From Myotis daubentonii (lineage: Eukaryota > Chordata > Mammalia > Chiroptera > Vespertilionidae), in assembly GCF_963259705.1 (NCBI RefSeq), contig NC_081846.1, positions 93,942,641-94,006,640 on the forward strand: a stretch of 64,000 bases of DNA, written 5' to 3'. The notes under the pieces are model-generated. The model did not search any database and was not told the DNA's origin. It saw only the letters and a program-made list of their open reading frames with translations. How positions within the stretch are numbered: position 1 is the stretch's first letter; each line of letters starts with the position of its first letter. The position numbers were made by a program, and so were the translations under genes. Positions 48,370-59,587 of this stretch are shown in pieces.

Positions 48370-48690
48370 AACAAAAGAAAATCTTGAAAACAGCCCGAGG
48401 GAAAAAAGCAAACTACAGGGAAACGAACAAAGACACAAACTACAGAACACTTCTCCTCAGAAAATATACAAGCCAAAAAACTAGGGAGAAATATTTTTAA
48501 AGTGCTGAAAGGGAAAAAAACCTGCTTAGAATTCTACACCCAGAAAATAAAATCTTTCAAAAAGAAAGGAGAAACAAAGACCTTTTTCAAAAAAACAAAA
48601 GCTGAAAGAACTTATTACCAGCAGACTTGTATTAGAAGAAAGGTTAAAGTAATTATTCAAGCAGAAGAAATTTAATACCTGACAGAATCT
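48370..48690 (+). mobile_element. Old L1 ORF1 3' fragment
   Basis: Decayed ORF1-end sequence (AATCTTGAAAACAGC, TTCTACACCCAGAAAATAAA, ACTTATTACCAGCAGAC). It has the same order as the ORF1 C-terminus in the other L1 copies here but is much more diverged. Confidence 0.6.
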
Positions 48691-48750
48691 TGGATCTACA
48701 TAAATAAACTGAAGGTGTATATATAAAAGGCTTTTTTCCTCTTATTTTTT

Positions 48751-48966
48751 TTTAAATATATTTTTTATTGATTTCTTACAGAGAGGAAGGGTGAGAGATA
48801 GAGAGTCAGAAACATCGATGAGAGAGAAATATCGATCAGCCGCCTCCTGCACATCCCCCACCGGGGATGTGCCCGCAACCCAGGCACATGCCCTTGACCG
48901 GAATCGAACCTGGGACCCCTCAGTCCGCAGGCTGACGCTCTATCCACTGAGCCAAACCGGCTTCAG
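48751..48966 (-). mobile_element. Young Ves SINE, reverse
   Basis: Complete reverse copy, with duplication CTTTTT(C)CTCTTATTTTTT at both ends. Confidence 0.93.
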
Positions 48967-49149
48967 CTTTTTCTCTTATTTTTTAATCCTTTAAAAGACA
49001 GCTGTCTAAGGCAAATGTAGTGTGAGGGCATAGATGTAAAAGTAAAACATGATGACACTAGCACAAAAGGGAGGAATTCAGAGAATGCAAATATTACTGC
49101 AATCTTTGAGCGTGCATCTTTGTATGCACCGATTACATGATAAAGTTCA

Positions 49150-49345
49150 GATACTTCACCATCTGGCCAGAGTCACCATTCTAGTCCTATTCCAAGTAAG
49201 ATATCCTCCACTTCGGCCAAAAACAAACTCTTCCACACGTTCAGAATATGCCACGGCCTCTGCTCCTGTCACCTCCTTCCTGGTGAATTCCTACTCACAC
49301 GTAAGATCTAGACTAAATGTTACCCTATGATTACTGCTCCAGATA
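49150..49345 (+). mobile_element. L2 LINE 3' fragment
   Basis: CTCCTGTCACCTCCTTCCTG then GTGAATTCCTACTCACACGT matches the well-known L2 3' end phrase. Old and short. Confidence 0.6.
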
Positions 49346-49659
49346 CCATTCTCCCTATCAGGCTATCACTGAGAGGGTGTATTTGAAATCTCAGTGCAGG
49401 AACTCAACACAGAAATGTGAAATGAATGAACGATGACTAATCGATGACACTTCTCCCAATCAGAGAGGACAGAATCATCTAAAGTAATTCAGCAGCAATA
49501 ACATGCTTTACCTGCCATTCCAATCACCTTTAGAAATACAACTTTGTTGAGAAGTTGGTCTAACTCTTGAGGATTGGCTTGATATTTATTTCTTTTAATA
49601 CTATAAAATTCTGCAAAGGTTCTAGTATACATTTCACTATGCCAATGACTGTTACTTAC

Positions 49660-49866
49660 AGCGGCTAGGTGGGCTGATGTCCATTACAGTTAAAGTAGGA
49701 TTATCTATGTCACTTCCCCTTCTTCTTATTCGACTATCATCATACTCTGGGGTAAAGATACTGCTTCCACTACTAGTGCTTAAGGAGTGGTCAGTAGGAC
49801 TGAAATTCACAGGAGACCGGAAGCTGGTCCCCTGGGTCCTTCTAGCTCTTGGAAAAGTTTTACGAC
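49660..49866 (-). CDS. MAP3K2: MAP3K2 exon: linker before kinase (residues ~280-349)
   Basis: The exon encodes RKTFPRARRTQGTSFRSPVN, FSPTDHSLSTSSGSSIFTPE, YDDSRIRRRGSDIDNPTLTV, then MDISPPSRS. It is rich in Ser and Arg and predicted disordered. The acceptor is TTTTGTAG and the donor is CGCT/GTAAGT. The last Ser codon is completed by the kinase exon (S, then PRAP). Confidence 0.96.
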
Positions 49867-50609
49867 CTACAAAACAAAAATATAATCACCTTAAAACTTT
49901 TATTAATATGTTGTAATTGAATGTTTTTAAAATTTGTAATGTAAGGAACAGAAATTTGTCCCATGACTAGGCTAAGAAACTGAAATAGCAATGATTATTT
50001 AATTATATGTTTTAAACCTAAAGTTAGTATTTTTTAAAGAGTTCAAGGAAAAATCCTTGTTAACAGTAAATCATAAAGTCAAAAACAAAAATACAAGGAA
50101 AAAAGGTGAAAGCAGAAATGAAAAGTAGGAGAAAAACAAACAGGATCTGAATACAAATTCAAATAATCTCTGTTAACACATATATACACACATTCATAAA
50201 AGTCATAGAACTCTCACTTTGTGGTAAAAAGTAGAAAAAATATAATTTAGTCTCATTTCTAATCACGATTTAAAATATAAAAAAAATTGGAAAGTTAAAG
50301 GTAGCAATATTTTTTTCCCTTAAAAGGGCCATGCAAGTATGAATTTTATGAAGGAGTAACTTTCTGAATAATATTTTTAATTATTCCCTTCCTTCTAAGG
50401 GAAAGATAAATATTATGAGGTAAGTTGGCATAAAACTAAGATGGTATTATAATTTTAGTTATGACCCAATTTAAAAATTTTTTAGGCAGAAAGCTAAATG
50501 ATTGAGAAACAAGTTTATTTATAATAGTATTACTTAAATATGAAATTTTTATTTTTATTATTTTTGAGAATTTTCACAAACTGTTCTTATCTGAATGCCA
50601 GCAACTTAC
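49867..50609. other. MAP3K2 intron, no recognised feature
   Basis: Repeat-poor AT-rich intron between two conserved exons. Nothing further supported. Confidence 0.6.
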
Positions 50610-50702
50610 CATCATTGTAGTCTTGATGGTGATATGAAACATGATACCTCCTTGGATAGGTTCCTCCTTTTCCAAATTTCTCAAAGATAGGGTTATCGTA
50701 GT
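50610..50702 (-). CDS. MAP3K2: MAP3K2 exon: linker (residues ~249-280)
   Basis: The exon encodes [20 protein letters not shown] then [12 protein letters not shown], a block shared by MEKK2 and MEKK3. The acceptor is CTCAATAG and the donor is GATG/GTAAGT. Both junctions split codons (Asp upstream, Gly downstream) and join in phase to their neighbours. Confidence 0.95.
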
Positions 50703-50872
50703 CTATTGAGACACATAAGAAATTTATGTTATTAAGAAAGCCAAGTACTTCTTTCAAATAATGAAAAACATATTTACATGTTTTGATTTTTTAAAAAATT
50801 CCCCTCACCTTTCCCGCTAAACCATTACTTAATAGCATAAACATTAAACATTTAGAATGTGGATAATCTAAC

Positions 50873-50940
50873 CTGAAAATTCCTGATGATTATCTGGGTA
50901 GCTCTGTGCCCTAGGCATTCGTGATTTTGGATAGCTGTCT
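50873..50940 (-). CDS. MAP3K2: MAP3K2 exon: linker (residues ~226-249)
   Basis: This 68-nt exon encodes DSYPKSRMPRAQSYPDNHQE then FS. The motif SRMPRAQSYPDNHQEFS is highly conserved in MEKK2 (SRMSRAQSFPDNRQEYS in MEKK3). The acceptor is CTTTTAG and the donor is CAG/GTTAGA, a less common donor. It is too short for most ORF scans. Confidence 0.95.
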
Positions 50941-51037
50941 CTAAAAGTAGAAAATGTCACATTAAATTGAGAGAATGTAAATAAAACATTAAAAAAACTG
51001 TATGCAATATCAATATCTGTACGTATGTGTGGAGACC

Positions 51038-51040
51038 ATA

Positions 51041-51093
<53 letters not shown>
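51038..51093. repeat. TA dinucleotide microsatellite
   Basis: About 27 TA units directly before a Helitron start, in the MAP3K2 intron. Helitrons insert between A and T, so a TA tract is a natural target. Confidence 0.95.
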
Positions 51094-51098
<5 letters not shown>

Positions 51099-51789
51099 CT
51101 GAATATGCAAATAGACCAAATGGCAGAACCGAACAACCAGTCGCTATGACGTGTGCTGACCATCAGGGGACACGCATGGAACATGGCAGGCATCAGCAGC
51201 AGGCGGGATGGTGGAGCAGATAATCAGGGGAGCCAGACCAAGGCAGGGCCCCAGTCGCTGTCATCAGGGCGAGCCTCTGGTGATACCTGAAAATTCTTTG
51301 CTCCCACGCACCGCAGTCCCACCTGGCGCTCACACCTGCTGCCGGCGCCGGCCTCAGCCCCACTTGCACCTGCTGCCAGTGCTGGAGCCACCACTCGCAT
51401 CCGCTGCTGGTGACTGGCGCCAGTCCCAATTGCTTGACGCTGTCAACGGGTGTGAGTGGTGGCTCCCAGCCCCGATCGCCCCTCAGTGCTTCTTCACCTC
51501 CCTCTGCTCCTGAGGGGCGAACAGGGCAGCAGCCGCTACTCTCACCCGCTGCTGGCGTTGGCCCTGATTGCTCCACACCATCAGCGGGTGCAAGCGGGGC
51601 TGGAGCCATCAGTGCATGGGAACAGCGTTGGCGGGAGCGGGATTGCTGGCAGATAGGGGACTGGGGGCCACGGCAGGAGGGGCCAGGTATGGGCGTGGAG
51701 GATGGGCCGAGACCTGCCCCTGTGCCCACCGCAGCCTCACGGCCCACAGTTCCTTTCAAGGTGCACGAATTCATGCACTGGGCCCCTAG
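51094..51789 (+). mobile_element. Long Helitron (HeliBat type) next to a TA microsatellite
   Basis: Starts after the TA array (CCTGAATATGCAAATAGACC), runs about 700 bp and ends GCACTGGGCCCCTAG before T. The interior repeats CACCTGCTGCC/CGCTGCTGG phrases but matches no gene I know. It lies about 150 bp from the MAP3K2 exon at 50873-50940. Confidence 0.85.
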
Positions 51790-51929
51790 TGTACATATAA
51801 AGAAGCTCATTCTGAAATGTTAACATAACTCAAAAAAGAGAAACTTCTCCTTAAACTCTCATTTGGTCCACGCAGACACGAAGTGTGGCTTTAAAGATGA
51901 ACCCATGGAGTTCAGTGATCAGATGATGT

Positions 51930-52053
51930 GCTCAGGAATCAGGTGCTTGGGGATGCCGGTGCTTTATCCTCCCTCTGTCACTTCACTAGCTGTTGTAACC
52001 TTGGAATCACCTTTCTGAGACTGTTTCCACATCTATAAAAAAAGAGGTAATAT
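51930..52053 (+). mobile_element. MIR-like fragment
   Basis: Weak match to the MIR 3' half (CTGTCACTTCACTAGCTG, TTTCCACATCTATAAAAA). It ends at the Ves insertion. Confidence 0.5.
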
Positions 52054-52262
52054 GCCCTAACCGGTTTGGCTCAGTGGATAGAGTGTCGGCCTGCGGACTG
52101 AAGGGTCCCAGGTTTGATTCCAGACAAGGGCATGTACGTTGGTTGCGGGCACATCCCCAGTAGGAGGTGTGCAGGAGGCAGCCGATCGATGTCTCTCTCT
52201 CATCGATGTTTCTAACTCTCTATCCCTCTCCCTTCCTCTCTGTAAAAAATCAATTAAAAAAA
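52054..52262 (+). mobile_element. Ves SINE inserted at a MIR element
   Basis: Complete forward copy (GCCCTAACCGGTTTGGCTCA to AATCAATTAAAA). It follows directly on a MIR-like stretch (51930-52053). Confidence 0.92.
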
Positions 52263-53089
52263 ATCTAAAGAAATAAACCACGCCATAGACACCTCATTAA
52301 AAAAAAAAAGGAAGTAATTTCTAACTTATCAAGTATATATATTTTACATTACTATTTCCCTAAATTTCTTAAATGTTTTAAATGACTGTCTTTATGTAGA
52401 TGCAAGCAAAGACAAAGGCTTCATGTACACAGGTAACAGAAAATTAAATGTCTGTTCCCTTACAATATTAGTTATATTTTTACAATAAAGATTTTAATAA
52501 AGACACTGACTCTGTGTGTCCTAATTGAAACCAGGAGAGAGGGAGCACTTGTAACAAAAAATTCACTTGATCCACCTTATATTCTTGAACAGCTATTTTA
52601 CAAAACAATAGGACTTCAATTTTACATCACAATCAACACACTGGGCCACAACTACCAAGACTGTTAAGTTATTTATAATTTGGTGCCAGAACAAACATAA
52701 TTCTAAACAGGTGAAACAACTCACAAAATCTCCAAAACATTAATACAAAATTTGATAGCAGTTTTGCCAATACAGTTTTAAAAGTAAACGTACATAAATT
52801 CTAAGTTTGCATTTACCTTCAAAACACTATTTTGGCAAGCAGGAATACTCAAAATATAATAAGGTGTCAGTTTTAACGAATAATGATACTGAGTCCCATG
52901 AGGTTAAGGGATTTGTCTACACTATACAAAAATTAATTTGCCATAAGTATGTATAGACAGTACCAATTAGGTTCCTCTGAATGTAGCACAAAAGCATTGA
53001 TAACTCAACATACTGTATATGTATGTATATGTATATATATGCATATTTACCCACATATGTTAAAAAACAAAAAATACAATCAACATTAC
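52263..53089. other. MAP3K2 intron, no recognised feature
   Basis: AT-rich, with TATG/TATA-type simple sequence near 53018-53045 just before the exon at 53090. No gene or clear repeat. Confidence 0.6.
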
Positions 53090-53169
53090 CCATCCAAAGG
53101 ACTATCAAGTGATGGACAACTTCCTGAGCCAGAATTTTCAGGGCTGCTTAAAAATAATGGGTCCAGCAT
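53090..53169 (-). CDS. MAP3K2: MAP3K2 exon: serine-rich linker (residues ~200-226)
   Basis: This short exon encodes MLDPLFLSSPENSGSGSCPS then LDSPLDG. The acceptor is TTTTTCTAG at 53170-53178, and the donor GG/GTAATG uses the GTA of a repeated G-run. It leaves a Gly codon split 2+1 with the next exon. The region is a phosphorylation-rich linker in the family. Confidence 0.94.
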
Positions 53170-53214
53170 CTAGAAAAATAGAGTTCCACCATTTGATGTA
53201 AAATAACCAGAAGT

Positions 53215-53350
53215 TACTGTTTTTTAAGAAACAGCTTTATTGAGATATAAGTCATGTAACATAAAATTTACTCATTTCAAGTGTACAATTAAATGGTTTT
53301 TAGCAAGTATACTGAAAGTTGTGAGACCTCCTGACAATCTCAGAACACCG
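53215..53350 (-). mobile_element. Old L1 fragment, reverse
   Basis: The phrase TTTATTGAGATATAAGTCATGTAACATAAAA followed by GTACAATTAAATGGTTTTTAG is a common piece of old mammalian L1 sequence. It is in the MAP3K2 intron, close to the exon at 53169. Confidence 0.6.
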
Positions 53351-53716
53351 TCAGTACCTAAAAAAGAAACCTACCCAATAGCAGTCACCCTCAGAGCTAC
53401 TCATTTTTAAGTGTTTAAAATGTAGTTGTCCCTTATAGGTACGCTACAAATTCAAAATATCCTAAGAAAAAAATGTTGTTTATCTATGGACTAAATAGTG
53501 AAAAGCTAAAAGATTTCACATAATTTTTCTTACTGTAAACTGAACAAAGGCCCCACCCAAATGAGACTAAACACCGTGAGTGCTGCATTATTAGAAAATG
53601 AAACTGCAATAGAAGCAGCCAATGTAACTTACAGAAACTGCAGGAACTCCATAGAAATATTTCAGTACTACACAACTTTTCATAACATTTTTTCTATTTT
53701 GTTCATTACATTCCAC

Positions 53717-53821
53717 AAAAATATGGAAGGCCCCACGAGTTTGGGTGTCATCCTTGAGCAGGGGACATGCTAATCTTCTCTGTATGGTTCATTTATAGGT
53801 ACGTACTGCTGGAGTGAGCAC
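53717..53821 (-). pseudogene. RNU6 (pseudogene): U6 snRNA retropseudogene
   Basis: Read on the minus strand this is a full-length U6-like sequence. It starts GTGCTCACTCCAGCAG, has the conserved core ACAGAGAAGATTAGCATG, then a diverged CTGCTCAAGGATGACAC and ends CCATATTTTT. Many substitutions (for example in the 5' stem and the 3' part) and the intronic site in MAP3K2 indicate an old L1-mobilised copy and not a functional gene. Confidence 0.85.
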
Positions 53822-53850
53822 TTAATAACTTTTTTTTTACATGTGCTTTT

Positions 53851-54053
53851 TAAAAAGATATATTTTTATTGATTTCAGAGAAGAAGGGAAGGGAGAGAAA
53901 CATCAATGATGAGAGAGAATCATCGATTGGCTGCCTCCTACACACCCCTTTCCAGGGATCAAGACAGAAACCCAGGCATGTACCCTGACCAGGAATCAAA
54001 CCATGACCTCCTGGTTCATAGGCTGATGATCAACTGAGCTACAGCAGCCCGGC
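53851..54053 (-). mobile_element. Ves-type SINE, reverse
   Basis: AAAGATATATTTTTATTGAT to TACAGCAGCCCGGC, in the MAP3K2 intron beside the U6 pseudogene. Confidence 0.85.
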
Positions 54054-54352
54054 AGCATTTAGAAACATTTAAAAATGTTTTAGAAAGTTGATAAACCTCA
54101 TCTTCACAAAGTTAAATGTTTGTCGTTTTGACTATATCTTTTAAATATTAATTTAAAAATCTGAATATTAACCCCAGGATTACAAATACTGCAATCATTT
54201 ATTTATGGATGGGCAATATAAAATAATCCACCTTATCGTAACTTTTTTTATGCATGAATGCACATGGGCACACATAGTGTAGGGAAATTAGGCATTTTCC
54301 TACACTTTTTACCATTTTGTTCACTTAAGGAAGATGGGATTAAGAGGTGTAA

Positions 54353-54375
54353 TACACACACACACACACACACAC
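54353..54375. repeat. AC dinucleotide microsatellite
   Basis: About 11 AC units, some 70 bp past (transcript sense) the MAP3K2 donor at 54446. Confidence 0.9.
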
Positions 54376-54445
54376 CTGCCAAACCACACTGACCTAGGCA
54401 ATATCCCTTTAATAAAATAAGAAACCACATCCAACTCCTGCTTAC

Positions 54446-54576
54446 TTGGTCCATGCTCTCTGGAATGAACTCCCCTTCACTGTGGATGCTGGTGAAGGAC
54501 CCGTTCCTGGCAACCTGATGCAGTTCATCTGGAATGTATCCTGGGGGAGGGGAGCTTTGATCTCTACTAGTGGAAC
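54446..54576 (-). CDS. MAP3K2: MAP3K2 exon: serine/proline linker (residues ~156-199)
   Basis: The exon reads [36 protein letters not shown], then IPESMDQ. This is the conserved SSPPPGYIP and [11 protein letters not shown] region of MEKK2 and its paralogue MEKK3. The acceptor TTCTTTGAG is weak in pyrimidines but fits the phase (the split Gly codon). Two downstream AG sites at the CTAGTAG stretch would break the phase and were not used. The donor is CAA/GTAAGC. Confidence 0.94.
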
Positions 54577-55078
54577 CTCAAAGAAGAAAATTATAGGATT
54601 TTATAAAGATCAGCATGGAATCAATTTTTGTTTTAATTAAATATACATAGAACTTCTGGTCTATATTACCAATAATGTTAGCAACTGAAACCCAGTTTTT
54701 ATTAAAGCTTATCAAAGCATTCCTGTCTGTAAAACTTCCAATATTTTTATACCTTTCTAACTCCCACCCTACTGTAATTATTGCCTCACTGTAATATTCA
54801 TCACACTTATCAGCTGGTGCATTCTTCTGGCTGCTGACAAAGCACTGTGGGGTCGCTAATACAAGAAAGCTTTCTAGATGAGTGCCACTGCTCCCAGACT
54901 CCAGGTGCTCCCCCCGAAATGCACGGAAGGCGCCCTGATGTAGTGGAGAGAACATGGCTTCAGTCAGACCTCGTTTTGATGGAGGAAAATAAGACATTTT
55001 TTTTTGGGGGGGGGGGAGAGATAGCACTCTGAACTTGTGCCAGTAACCTAATGTACATTCTTGATAACCTATAATTAA

Positions 55079-55421
55079 CACATTTCGTACCGCTCAGTTT
55101 TCTCGTGTTTCACGCGCCATCTGTTAAGGACCGCTCATGAGTGTTCTCGTTTTTCATGCCCATGGAAAAAGGAGCGAATCTAGATACTTATGTAAATTTT
55201 GTTTGGTCCCTCTTCATAGAGGAAAATGTTTTACGCAGTACCAAACGTTAAAAAAGTACTAGGAACTTTAATTGTTTAATTGTTTTTGTAAATAAAAATG
55301 TTATAATTATTGAAAAACAACACCTAAAGTGCATTATGATGATTTAAATAACGTGCAGTTTGCCTAAAAACGTGCGGTCCCTGGCGTATGTCTCACAGAT
55401 TTCTATGCAGTACACAATGTG
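55079..55421. mobile_element. Non-autonomous piggyBac-type element
   Basis: A 343-bp element bounded by TTAA at 55075-55078 and 55422-55425, with inverted ends CACATTTCGTAC and its counterpart GTACACAATGTG. TTAA target duplication is the hallmark of piggyBac. No transposase is encoded. It lies in a MAP3K2 intron. Confidence 0.82.
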
Positions 55422-55425
55422 TTAA

Positions 55426-57020
55426 GTCACTGCCCCTTTCCCAGAATCTGGTCTTGCAAGACCTGAGGCCATAAATCATGAACAGCACACAGCCCCCAGA
55501 GGGGGGATTATCAGCGCTGGCACCAGGCCAGGCCCTTAGGTATGGTCTCAAGACCCCCAACACCTGGGGCTTTTTGCAAAGCCCACAAAAGGTCCGGACC
55601 TATAATCCATATTTGGGGGACCAAGACACCAAGAGGGCATAAAAATAGGGGCTTCCACCATATTGGTTTGCTCAGAATTTGAGAGGCAACCTCCTCTGAG
55701 TCTGCCGGCATAACAAAGCTGTGTAACTCCATTTCTCTAAGCATTGCTTGGTTTTTCTATAACAGTTTAAATCCCAGTTATAGCTATTTGTCAGCTCTGT
55801 GTCTTTGGGAAAGTGACCCAATCCCCAGAAACCTGTTCCTCACTGGCAAACATGGGACTAAATCCCTTCTCTGCAAGAGAACTGTGACTATAAAATCATT
55901 CATAATGAGCACATGCCTGCACATTTGGCTCCACAGTTTTCCTTCCATTCCCTCTCTTTAATCTTTAGAAACCGAAAATGAGATGACTTCTTAACCATTC
56001 AGCTTGTATGTTTTCAATTTGGAGTCCTGAATTTTATTATTGGGGACTTAAAATTAGGCTGTTGTTTTTGTGGCAAGCCATGTTCCTGAAATGTACATTT
56101 CTTTATAATTTAGAAAACTGGAGAATCTAATATAGTTTATCTAATTAATCACTTAATTTCTTATTAGACAATAATCCACTTTATTTTTACCTGGATGTAC
56201 AGACACAATGTCATGTTTATTAACACAGTTTCCCTCTGCTCCTAATTTTTTGAACTTAAACTTTAAAAAAACCTATGGGGAAGTTATATGAGTATTAAAA
56301 GCTCTGGTCAGATTTAAAAACAAAATAGGTTTTACCTTACGTAAAGGGGTCATTGTGAGTATATGCCAGTATTTGTTGGTGATGAGACCCGGGAAAAGAG
56401 TGTGAAATGATTACCAAGAGATGTGCACAAAAGAGATAATTTTCTAAACTGGACTCTAAAATGAGTAGGGACTCACCTCTAAGCCAGAGGCTGACTTAGG
56501 CTTTGTAACCACTATGATCACATTGCCCCTAATGTTCTTATGCCTTCCATATGCCCTTGATTATAGAAGAAGACCAATATACTCGTTACTAAAAGGAGAC
56601 GGGGAAGAAAAAAAGACTGTAAAAGTGGCTTCATCTCCTTACTTAATAACCCATTTTTCTTAACTTTTGTTAGTAATGGGTGTGCCAATGCAATCGTGGT
56701 CAAGACCTCCGCACCAGTATAGAATTCCATCCCAAAGGAAGTTTTTCCTCTAGCTAGCTTTTATGAAAATAATTAAAGAGAATAATTGTTAGTAAATAAG
56801 GAAAGAAGATAATGGTCATATCTATCAAAGCCATTCTGAGTTTAAAGAAGTAGCAAATGGAAGACCAGTAATTTTTTAATTTGTAATTTACAATTTCTTA
56901 TCTAGCAATGAAATCAAACAAGAATGTTTATTACAAGAACAACAGTGAGACATTCAGTACAATTTTAATTGAAAATGTCAAATTAACTAATGCATTTAGT
57001 TTGTTCTGTCTAATGCAACT
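55426..57020. other. MAP3K2 intron, mostly unassigned
   Basis: Apart from a MIR-like piece near 55800 I see no feature. The stretch 55500-55750 is GC-richer and may be an old LTR, but no family phrase is convincing. Confidence 0.5.
55785..55895 (+). mobile_element. MIR-like fragment
   Basis: AGCTCTGTGTCTTTGGGAAA followed by GTGACCCAATCCCCAG fits the MIR core region. Confidence 0.5.
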
Positions 57021-57040
57021 AAAATAAATTGGCAATGTTT

Positions 57041-57242
57041 GCCCTGGCTGGCACAGCTCAGTTGGTTAGAGCTTCATCCTGTACACCAAAAGATAGCAGG
57101 TTCAATCCTGGTCAGGACACAGGCCCAGGGTGTGGGTTCGATCCCTGGTCAGGGTGCGTACAGCAGGCAACCGATTTATGCTTCTCTCACATCAATATTT
57201 CTCTCTCTCCCCCTAAAATCAATTAAAAAATAATTATAAATA
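57041..57242 (+). mobile_element. Ves-type SINE, variant head
   Basis: Head GCCCTGGCTGGCACAGCTCA, a variant head. Duplication of about 20 bp starting AAAATAAATTGG on both sides. Confidence 0.88.
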
Positions 57243-57262
57243 AAAATAAATTGGGAATATTT

Positions 57263-58095
57263 TACTTTAAAATGATAGGTACTAAAATGTGATAAGGAAA
57301 GGGAATAAAGAAAGAAATGTATAACTACTAATAGTCATGCTTCCTAGTTTGAAAAGCAAAATGTACTTAAAAGGTGCTCTCTCAATTTACTGCTGTAGCA
57401 ATCCCATAACTTAAAGTGGACAAAGTTACCAATCTCAGATTAATCAGAGAAATGGAATGGAAATGCAGGTACCCCTAATGTTCTTTCAACAGACTTTTAA
57501 GTTATATAAAAATATAGGCAAATGAAGACGAACAATTTTTATTTTACTTGTGTATTTTCTTTGTTGCTCACATTTCAGCATTTCTGAACAGTAGAATTTA
57601 TGTAAGATGATACTCAGAAGGACCAAAACAGAAGATAAGTAACCGCTATTTTTGGTGATTCACATGCTAATTTAATCTCTTCTCTTGTTATTAACAAATG
57701 TCTTCTGTTACTAGTCTTAGATTCCCAATCACATCTCTTATTTTGTCATACTCTCCTGCTTCCTCCATATTCATGTTTTTCCTCCTCTTCTACTTCCCTT
57801 CAAAACCTTCGCTCAAATATGTTTTCGTGCTATCTTTAATGACCAGTCACTGCCCAATCTGCTGAACACACTTACACCAGTGGTTTCTGAGCAATTGTAT
57901 GCTCCTACAATATAAAAACGCAGCTTATCAGTGTTCCACACAAAGAGAAGACTGGGGCGCTCTGAGCACCTCTGCCCACCCCATGCCCCGCTAACAGGCC
58001 TCCTGTAAAACACGGCACACAGCATCCATTTCTCTTTGCACCACAGCGTAATTGGAACAGTATATCATTACTGAGAAATAAAAACTGAATACTAC
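57263..58095. other. MAP3K2 intron, no recognised feature
   Basis: AT-rich unique sequence between a Ves SINE and a short Helitron. Confidence 0.6.
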
Positions 58096-58222
58096 TCCTA
58101 TATAATGAAGGGCTAATATACTAATTAGACCGAACAGCAGAACGGCCCTCCAGAGGAAGCCGAGGCAGCCGGGGCTGCAAGGGCCAAGCCCCTTGCACAA
58201 ATTTCATGCATTGGGCCTCCAG
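58096..58222 (+). mobile_element. Short Helitron (HeliBat type)
   Basis: 127 bp from TCCTATATAATGAAGGGC to CATTGGGCCTCCAG. Only the termini and a short middle remain. Confidence 0.8.
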
Positions 58223-58330
58223 TAAAGTAATAATAAAGCATAATCTAGAAACTCTTTATTTTGATAACATTCTTGACATTAACTAAAACTCAGAGAAAGG
58301 CTTATGAACGTAGTCCATCCATTAATTTTA

Positions 58331-58481
58331 TTTTTTAATCCTCACACAAGGTCATGCTTTTAGAGAAGAAGGGAGGGAGGGAGGGAGGGAGGAGAAGTAG
58401 AGGACGGACAAGAAAGAGGGAAGGGAAGGGAAGGGAAGGGGAGGGGAGGGGAGGGGAGGGGAGGGAAGGGAAGGGAAGGGA

Positions 58482-58533
<52 letters not shown>

Positions 58534-58691
58534 AAAGATCAAAGTGAGAGAGAAACATTGATCAGTTGCCTTCCGCATGCTCCCCAATGGGGGACCAAAC
58601 CCACAACCAGGAATGTGCCCTGACAGGGAATTGAACCAGCAACCTTTCGGTGCAGGGACGATCCTCAACCAAGTGAGCCCCTCTGGACGGG
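58331..58691 (-). mobile_element. Ves-type SINE with expanded GGGA/GGAAG/GA tract
   Basis: Reverse SINE whose purine stretch has grown to about 160 bp (GGGA, GGGAA, then GA units at 58371-58530). Duplication CCATC(C/T)ATTAATTTTA. Confidence 0.9.
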
Positions 58692-59029
58692 CCATCTATT
58701 AATTTTAATATATGAAAATACTCCTTTTAATTTTCCCCTCCAGTTTATTTGTATAGTTAAAATTTCTTTGAGTAATTTGAATTTGTTCAACATTAAAATA
58801 CCCTGGGGGTATATAAAGAAAGAATGTGTAAATGGGAGACTGCTAATCCTGTAATACTTGACATAATTTTTCAAGAAATATCAGATACTAGAACATAGTT
58901 AACTTAGATAAATTACAGAGAGTTAGAGATAGGCTGCTATTTATCAAGGTTATATTTAGGATATATAAAAGGTTAGAGGAAAAAACTGAGAAATCACCCA
59001 TTTCACGATTCAGATACTAGCTCGCTTAC

Positions 59030-59117
59030 CTATTACAGAAAGCCGTTTTTTTCTCTCTGCTTCAAATACTGTGTTATCCAAATCATCTAGTGACGGCAAT
59101 GGTTCTACATTAGTAGC
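59030..59117 (-). CDS. MAP3K2: MAP3K2 exon: linker after PB1 (residues ~127-156)
   Basis: The exon encodes ATNVEPLPSLDDLDNTVFEA then ERKKRLSVIG, an acidic then basic linker between PB1 and the serine-rich region. The acceptor is CTCTGTAG and the donor is ATAG/GTAAGC. It ends one base into a Gly codon completed by the next exon. Intron lengths are 356 bp upstream and 4.45 kb downstream; the large intron carries a piggyBac-type element, Ves SINEs and a Helitron. Confidence 0.95.
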
Positions 59118-59473
59118 CTACAGAGGAAAAAGGGTGATTAATGCGATTCTTCCCCTTTAAGGCTTAAACAGAATCCTAGATATTCTACATTGTTTGTGGG
59201 TCTTATCAAATCTACTCTTTTAACATTTTAACATAATTCTTCCCAAGTTCTCAGTTTCTGCTAGTTTCATATGTACAATATATTACACTTGTAATGTTGG
59301 CTATAGAGTTTTGAGAAGTAAAGACATTAAACGATAGCAGTTACAATGTGTACGTTTTCTTTTAATCATATTGAAAATATATCAATAATTATAGACTGTA
59401 ACTATGTTTCATATATTAATTTTCACAGGCACAAATCCTATAGTCCTTACTAACAAACAATCCCGACTCATAC

Positions 59474-59587
59474 CTGTGTACTTCCATTTACCACAAGTAA
59501 TATCTTGAGGCTCTTCATATGAACACTGCGATCCAGCAGCTCCACAGCTTTGTCCAAGTCATCTTGAGTAGTTAATGGGATCACCAA
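59474..59587 (-). CDS. MAP3K2: MAP3K2 exon: second half of PB1 domain (residues ~89-126)
   Basis: The exon encodes 38 residues, LVIPLTTQDDLDKAVELLDR followed by SVHMKSLKILLVVNGSTQ. This is the C-terminal half of the PB1 domain, with the acidic QDDLDKAVE stretch used for pairing with the basic face of MEK5. The acceptor is TTTGTGTAG at 59588-59596 and the donor is CAG/GTATGA. Both ends are phase 0. The first half of PB1 must be encoded further right; no match to it exists between 59,600 and 64,000. Confidence 0.96.

Noticed and set aside
51193..51823. Overlapping Pro/Ala-rich open frames of up to 205 codons
   Set aside because: They lie inside a GC-rich Helitron. High GC lowers stop frequency, and no captured gene is recognisable.
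53717..53821. Functional U6 snRNA gene
   Set aside because: Many substitutions in conserved positions and no proximal sequence element or TATA box at the expected distance upstream; a retropseudogene is the better reading.
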